A DNA stretch of 6,916 nucleotides, from the NCBI RefSeq assembly GCF_937875145.1, contig NZ_CALNCS010000234.1, positions 1-6,916 on the forward strand. Direction: 5' to 3'. This DNA comes from Alkalibaculum bacchi (lineage in GTDB: Bacteria > Bacillota > Clostridia > Eubacteriales > Alkalibacteraceae). The translations under genes were made by a program, and so were the position numbers. Positions 4,208 through 6,916 of this stretch are shown one piece after another. The notes beneath the pieces are model-generated. The model had not been told where the DNA came from, did not search any database, and was given only the letters and a program-made list of their open reading frames with translations. The stretch's first letter is position 1. Each line of letters begins with the position of its first letter.

Positions 4208-6879
4208 GCAAGAATGAGAAACATAGCAAACCAATACAAAGTGGTCATGGCGGCCCTATGAACATGGGTGGACCCGTTGTAAAGGCGAAGGATTTTAAAG
4301 GTAGCCTTAAAAGGCTTCTGCATTATTTGAAGCCTCATAGAACAAAATTGCTCTTGGTTATTTTGCTTGCAATTGCCAGCACCGTATTTACGATAGCTGC
4401 CCCAAAGGTAATGAGTAAAGCCATGAATAAACTTCAAGATGGTTACATGTCGGGAAAAGTAATACAGGAAATGTCAAAAGGTCAACAGACTGCGAGAACA
4501 GAAATCGTTGAAAGCATGACGGATGTTCAAGATGAAATGGTTATGAGTATTATAGATAATTTGGGTGATGTGCAAGAAGAAGCTGCAATCAAGATTATGG
4601 ATAATATGGCTACAGCTCAAAACAAAGCCCTTAATCAGATGTATTTTCAGACTGACACGAGCAAGATAAGCGATGGTAAAACTTATGAAGAAAAAGCAGA
4701 AACAACCATAGCTTTTATCAAACAATTAGATAAGTTGCCAAAAACTGCACAAAATTCACAGGATATGGACGCTGAATCACTAGATGCAGTCAAAAATTTA
4801 CTAGAAATCCCACTCATCAAAAATGCAGAATCTCTTGAGGAAAAGAAGCAACTAACCTTAAAGGTCGTCGAAGTATTTAAATCATTGCCAGAGGATGCAT
4901 CTTCAGGAGAAGAGAACTCATTTGATGTAAAATCCTTAGATAATGTAAAAGCCTTGCTTGTACTAAAAGATTTTGATGAGATTGAAAAGCAAGATGAGAA
5001 ATTACAGACTTTAAATGAAATGCTTTTGCTTTTTAACGATCTCCCCGAAATGGAATCAGACAACACCACCACACAAGAATTTAGTACTGAAGATATAGAT
5101 GCCTTGAGAGAGTTTATTTTCCTTCCAATCGTTGAAGAAATTCAATCTCCAAAGGAAAAGGCTGAAGCTATAAAAAAGGTTATAGGCTTAGGGTCTAAAA
5201 TGTCATCTATGGACAATGCACCAAGTAGTCCAGATTCTGAAGTAGAGTTGACAGACGAACAAATTGAAGGTGTCATCACCGCTATTGAAGAGACCAATGG
5301 TAAAATAGATTTTAAATATATAGGGCAAATCGCGTTGATTTTAGTTGCTATGTACATCATAAGTTCCCTATTCAGTTTAGTTATGGGCCTTGTCATGTCG
5401 GGCGTATCTCAAAACACGGTAAGGGATTTAAGAAAGGAAATAGATCATAAATTCGCTAAGCTTCCACTAAAGTACTTTGATATGCATCCCCATGGAGATA
5501 TGCTTAGTAGGGTGACCAATGATGTAGATACCATTGCATCTACTTTGCAGCAAAGTTTAACACAAGCAATTACCTCTGTAATATCCATTATAGGATATGT
5601 GGTTATGATGCTAACCATTAGCAAAACGTTAACCCTCATCGTCATAGCGACTTTACCATTTTATGTATTAGCCACGGTAACCATTGCAAAAAAATCACAA
5701 AAACACTTTGCTGCTCAACAAGCAGAACTAGGGGACCTTAGCGGTCACGTGGAAGAAATGTATACGGGTCATAAGATTGTCAAGGTATTTAACTACGAGA
5801 GGGAATCTGTAGGCAAATTTAAAGAGGTCAACGAAAAATTATACGAAGCTAGTTGGAAAGCTCAGTTCGTTTCAGGAATTATGTTTCCATTGCTAAACTT
5901 TGTAAGCAATATTGGATATGTCTTAATCAGCATCGTCGGAGGTATATGGATTACGAAGGATTTGTTGAAGATTGGGGATATGCTCGCTTTTATCCAGTAT
6001 TCTAAATCTTTTACTATGCCTATTGTGCAAACGGCGAATATTGCCAATGTTATTCAGTCGACGGTTGCCTGTGCAGAGAGGATTTTTGAAGTGCTCGATG
6101 AAGAGGAGGAGGTACCAGATTCAGCCGACTCTGTTACTATTGAAAATGCAAAAGGTGATGTAATTTTAGAAAATGTGTCCTTCCGCTATGAAGAGGATGC
6201 ACCTCTAATCGAAAACCTGAATCTCCAGGTTAAGGAAGGCCAAACAGTAGCCATTGTAGGGCCTACTGGAGCAGGGAAGACTACCTTAGTCAATCTATTA
6301 ATGCGGTTTTATGAAATTGGAGGGGGAAAAATCACTGTAGATGGTATGGATACTACTTCTATTCGCAGAAGCAGCTTGCGTAGAGTGTTTGGAATGGTAC
6401 TACAAGATACATGGCTATTTAACGGTACTATAAAAGAAAATATTGCATATGGAAAAGAAAATGCAACAGAAGAAGAGATTCTTGAAGCAGCAAAAGCTGC
6501 CCATGTGGACCACTTCGTTCGAACGTTGCCGGATGGATATGACACAGTTCTCAACGAAGAGGCAACCAATATCTCACAAGGGCAAAAGCAGCTCATTACC
6601 ATTGCAAGAGCTATATTAGCAGATCCAAGAATTTTAATTCTTGATGAAGCGACAAGTAGCGTAGATACGAGAACAGAAGTATTGATACAAAAGGCCATGA
6701 TTAATTTGATGGAAGGCAGAACCAGCTTCGTCATCGCCCATCGATTGTCAACGGTTCGAGATGCACAGACCATTCTCGTTATGAAAGAGGGAAGCATAAT
6801 AGAAATGGGAAATCACGAAGATCTTCTAGAAAAACACGGATTTTACGCAGATTTGTACCAAAGCCAGTTTGCCCAGTAA
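4204..6879 (+). CDS. Heterodimeric ABC exporter, catalytic half with giant extracellular insertion (TM288/BmrD type)
   Basis: This 891-residue half-transporter is about 300 residues longer than usual. Residues 1-35 are a His/Gly/Met-containing cytoplasmic tail. TM1 is about 47-67 and TM2 about 373-396, with the rest of the membrane domain to about 620 (segments near 452-472, 475-494, 555-580, 590-615). Between TM1 and TM2 lies the insertion (68-371), built of two repeat types and placed outside the cell by topology. The ATPase domain has Tyr662 (A-loop), Walker A GPTGAGKT (686-693), Gln734 (Q-loop), signature ISQGQ (790-794), Walker B LILDE (811-815) with catalytic Glu815, and switch His846 (AHR). 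So the hydrolytic residues are intact, but the signature is SQGQ rather than SGGQ. With the upstream half this gives one consensus and one degenerate ATP site. The length is real: a single uninterrupted frame with both membrane and ATPase domains complete. The substrate is unknown. No terminator is visible in the 37 bases after the stop. Confidence 0.93.
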   Translation: MSKNEKHSKPIQSGHGGPMNMGGPVVKAKDFKGSLKRLLHYLKPHRTKLLLVILLAIASTVFTIAAPKVMSKAMNKLQDGYMSGKVIQEMSKGQQTARTEIVESMTDVQDEMVMSIIDNLGDVQEEAAIKIMDNMATAQNKALNQMYFQTDTSKISDGKTYEEKAETTIAFIKQLDKLPKTAQNSQDMDAESLDAVKNLLEIPLIKNAESLEEKKQLTLKVVEVFKSLPEDASSGEENSFDVKSLDNVKALLVLKDFDEIEKQDEKLQTLNEMLLLFNDLPEMESDNTTTQEFSTEDIDALREFIFLPIVEEIQSPKEKAEAIKKVIGLGSKMSSMDNAPSSPDSEVELTDEQIEGVITAIEETNGKIDFKYIGQIALILVAMYIISSLFSLVMGLVMSGVSQNTVRDLRKEIDHKFAKLPLKYFDMHPHGDMLSRVTNDVDTIASTLQQSLTQAITSVISIIGYVVMMLTISKTLTLIVIATLPFYVLATVTIAKKSQKHFAAQQAELGDLSGHVEEMYTGHKIVKVFNYERESVGKFKEVNEKLYEASWKAQFVSGIMFPLLNFVSNIGYVLISIVGGIWITKDLLKIGDMLAFIQYSKSFTMPIVQTANIANVIQSTVACAERIFEVLDEEEEVPDSADSVTIENAKGDVILENVSFRYEEDAPLIENLNLQVKEGQTVAIVGPTGAGKTTLVNLLMRFYEIGGGKITVDGMDTTSIRRSSLRRVFGMVLQDTWLFNGTIKENIAYGKENATEEEILEAAKAAHVDHFVRTLPDGYDTVLNEEATNISQGQKQLITIARAILADPRILILDEATSSVDTRTEVLIQKAMINLMEGRTSFVIAHRLSTVRDAQTILVMKEGSIIEMGNHEDLLEKHGFYADLYQSQFAQ
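4456..4635 (+). repeat. Four tandem copies of a 15-residue helical repeat (protein level)
   Basis: Residues 85-144 split without gaps into KVIQEMSKGQQTART, EIVESMTDVQDEMVM, SIIDNLGDVQEEAAI and KIMDNMATAQNKALN. Position 10 is always Gln (94, 109, 124, 139). Position 2 is Val or Ile, position 6 Met or Leu, and positions 4-5 are mostly acidic or Asn. A 15-residue period equals four helical turns, as in pentadecad coiled coils, so a continuous helix extending TM1 outward is likely. The first copy is the most diverged. Confidence 0.8.
4684..5307 (+). repeat. Four tandem copies of a 49-53-residue acidic two-helix repeat (protein level)
   Basis: The copies are residues 161-209, 210-262, 263-315 and 316-368. 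Each opens with Glu-Lys (163-164, 213-214, 265-266, 318-319). Exactly 15 residues after that Lys comes the Pro of an LP pair (179, 229, 281); the fourth copy has MS (333-334). A polar linker of variable length follows, then a second helix with pattern [E/K]-[S/D/Q]-[L/I]-[D/E]-x-[V/L], seen as ESLDAV, KSLDNV, EDIDAL and EQIEGV. The DNA of the copies has diverged strongly, so the duplication is old and held at the protein level. Confidence 0.8.
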
Positions 6880-6916
6880 ATGATACTAAATCGAGTATGT
6901 AATAAATTAATTTGTA

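Larger units (their letters stand above)
4405..5316 (+). other. Region encoding the extracellular insertion of the large exporter half
   Basis: This codes for residues 68-371 of the 891-residue protein, between TM1 and TM2, where exporters of this fold usually have only a short outer loop. The first part is a 15-residue repeat array (85-144), then a polar linker (145-160), then a larger repeat array (161-368) leading straight into TM2 at IDFKYIGQIA. I see no Cys or Trp in the insertion, and it is strongly acidic: by hand count residues 161-368 have 48 Asp/Glu against 22 Lys/Arg. It looks mostly helical. As I recall, Bacillus subtilis BmrD also has an extra domain in this loop, but smaller. 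I know no named family for this one. Confidence 0.8.

Noticed and set aside
4683..5072. Long minus-strand open frame opposite the insertion
   Set aside because: It is antisense to a well-supported coding region with clear protein-level repeats. It is Ser/Phe-rich in a way expected from reading acidic, Lys-rich codons backwards, and it has no ribosome binding site I can see.
6309..6797. 162-codon minus-strand open frame opposite the ATPase domain
   Set aside because: It lies entirely opposite Walker A-to-H-loop coding sequence and shows no family resemblance; it is a shadow of the real gene.
1..6916. Search for CRISPR arrays, tRNA or rRNA genes, and insertion sequences
   Set aside because: I saw no spaced direct repeats, no cloverleaf or rRNA-like segments, and no transposase-like frames on either strand. 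The only repeats are the edge inverted repeat, small dyads, and the protein-level repeats in the exporter.

Overview
The window looks like chromosomal DNA from an anaerobic, low-GC Firmicute, probably Clostridia. The basis is the AT-rich sequence, strong AGGAGG-type ribosome binding sites, a GTG start on the MarR gene, and protein types common there (AraC and MarR regulators, a Tic20-like small membrane protein, a TM287/TM288-type heterodimeric ABC exporter). The species cannot be named from this sequence. All recognised genes lie on the + strand.

Layout. Bases 1-64 form a perfect 26-bp inverted repeat that runs to the first base of the window. It overlaps the truncated 5' end of an AraC-family regulator gene (to 545), whose C-terminal double helix-turn-helix is complete. 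After about 330 bases with no convincing gene comes a 121-residue DUF4870/Tic20-like membrane protein (879-1244). Next is a decayed stretch: a small gene with a good ribosome binding site and a signal-peptide start whose body is lost (1297-1423), a terminator (1438-1475), an orphan coding-like fragment with no start (1591-1749), and a long terminator (1777-1821).

The second half is a compact operon: a MarR regulator (1959-2387) behind a recognisable promoter and an imperfect palindrome, then the two halves of an ABC exporter (2480-4207 and 4204-6879), which overlap by ATGA. The two halves show complementary degeneracy. The first has Asp for the catalytic Glu and Gln for the switch His. The second has an SQGQ signature in place of SGGQ. 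They should therefore form a heterodimer with one active and one degenerate ATP site. MarR most likely controls its own gene and the exporter in response to a substrate or toxic compound.

The most unusual item is the second exporter half. At 891 residues it is roughly 300 longer than a normal half-transporter. The extra sequence lies between TM1 and TM2, on the outer face of the membrane. It has two kinds of internal repeat: four ungapped copies of a 15-residue helical repeat with an invariant Gln (residues 85-144), then four copies of a 49-53-residue acidic two-helix repeat (residues 161-368). I do not recognise this domain. It is the best candidate here for something undescribed: a repeat-built extracellular stalk and cap on a drug- or peptide-type exporter.
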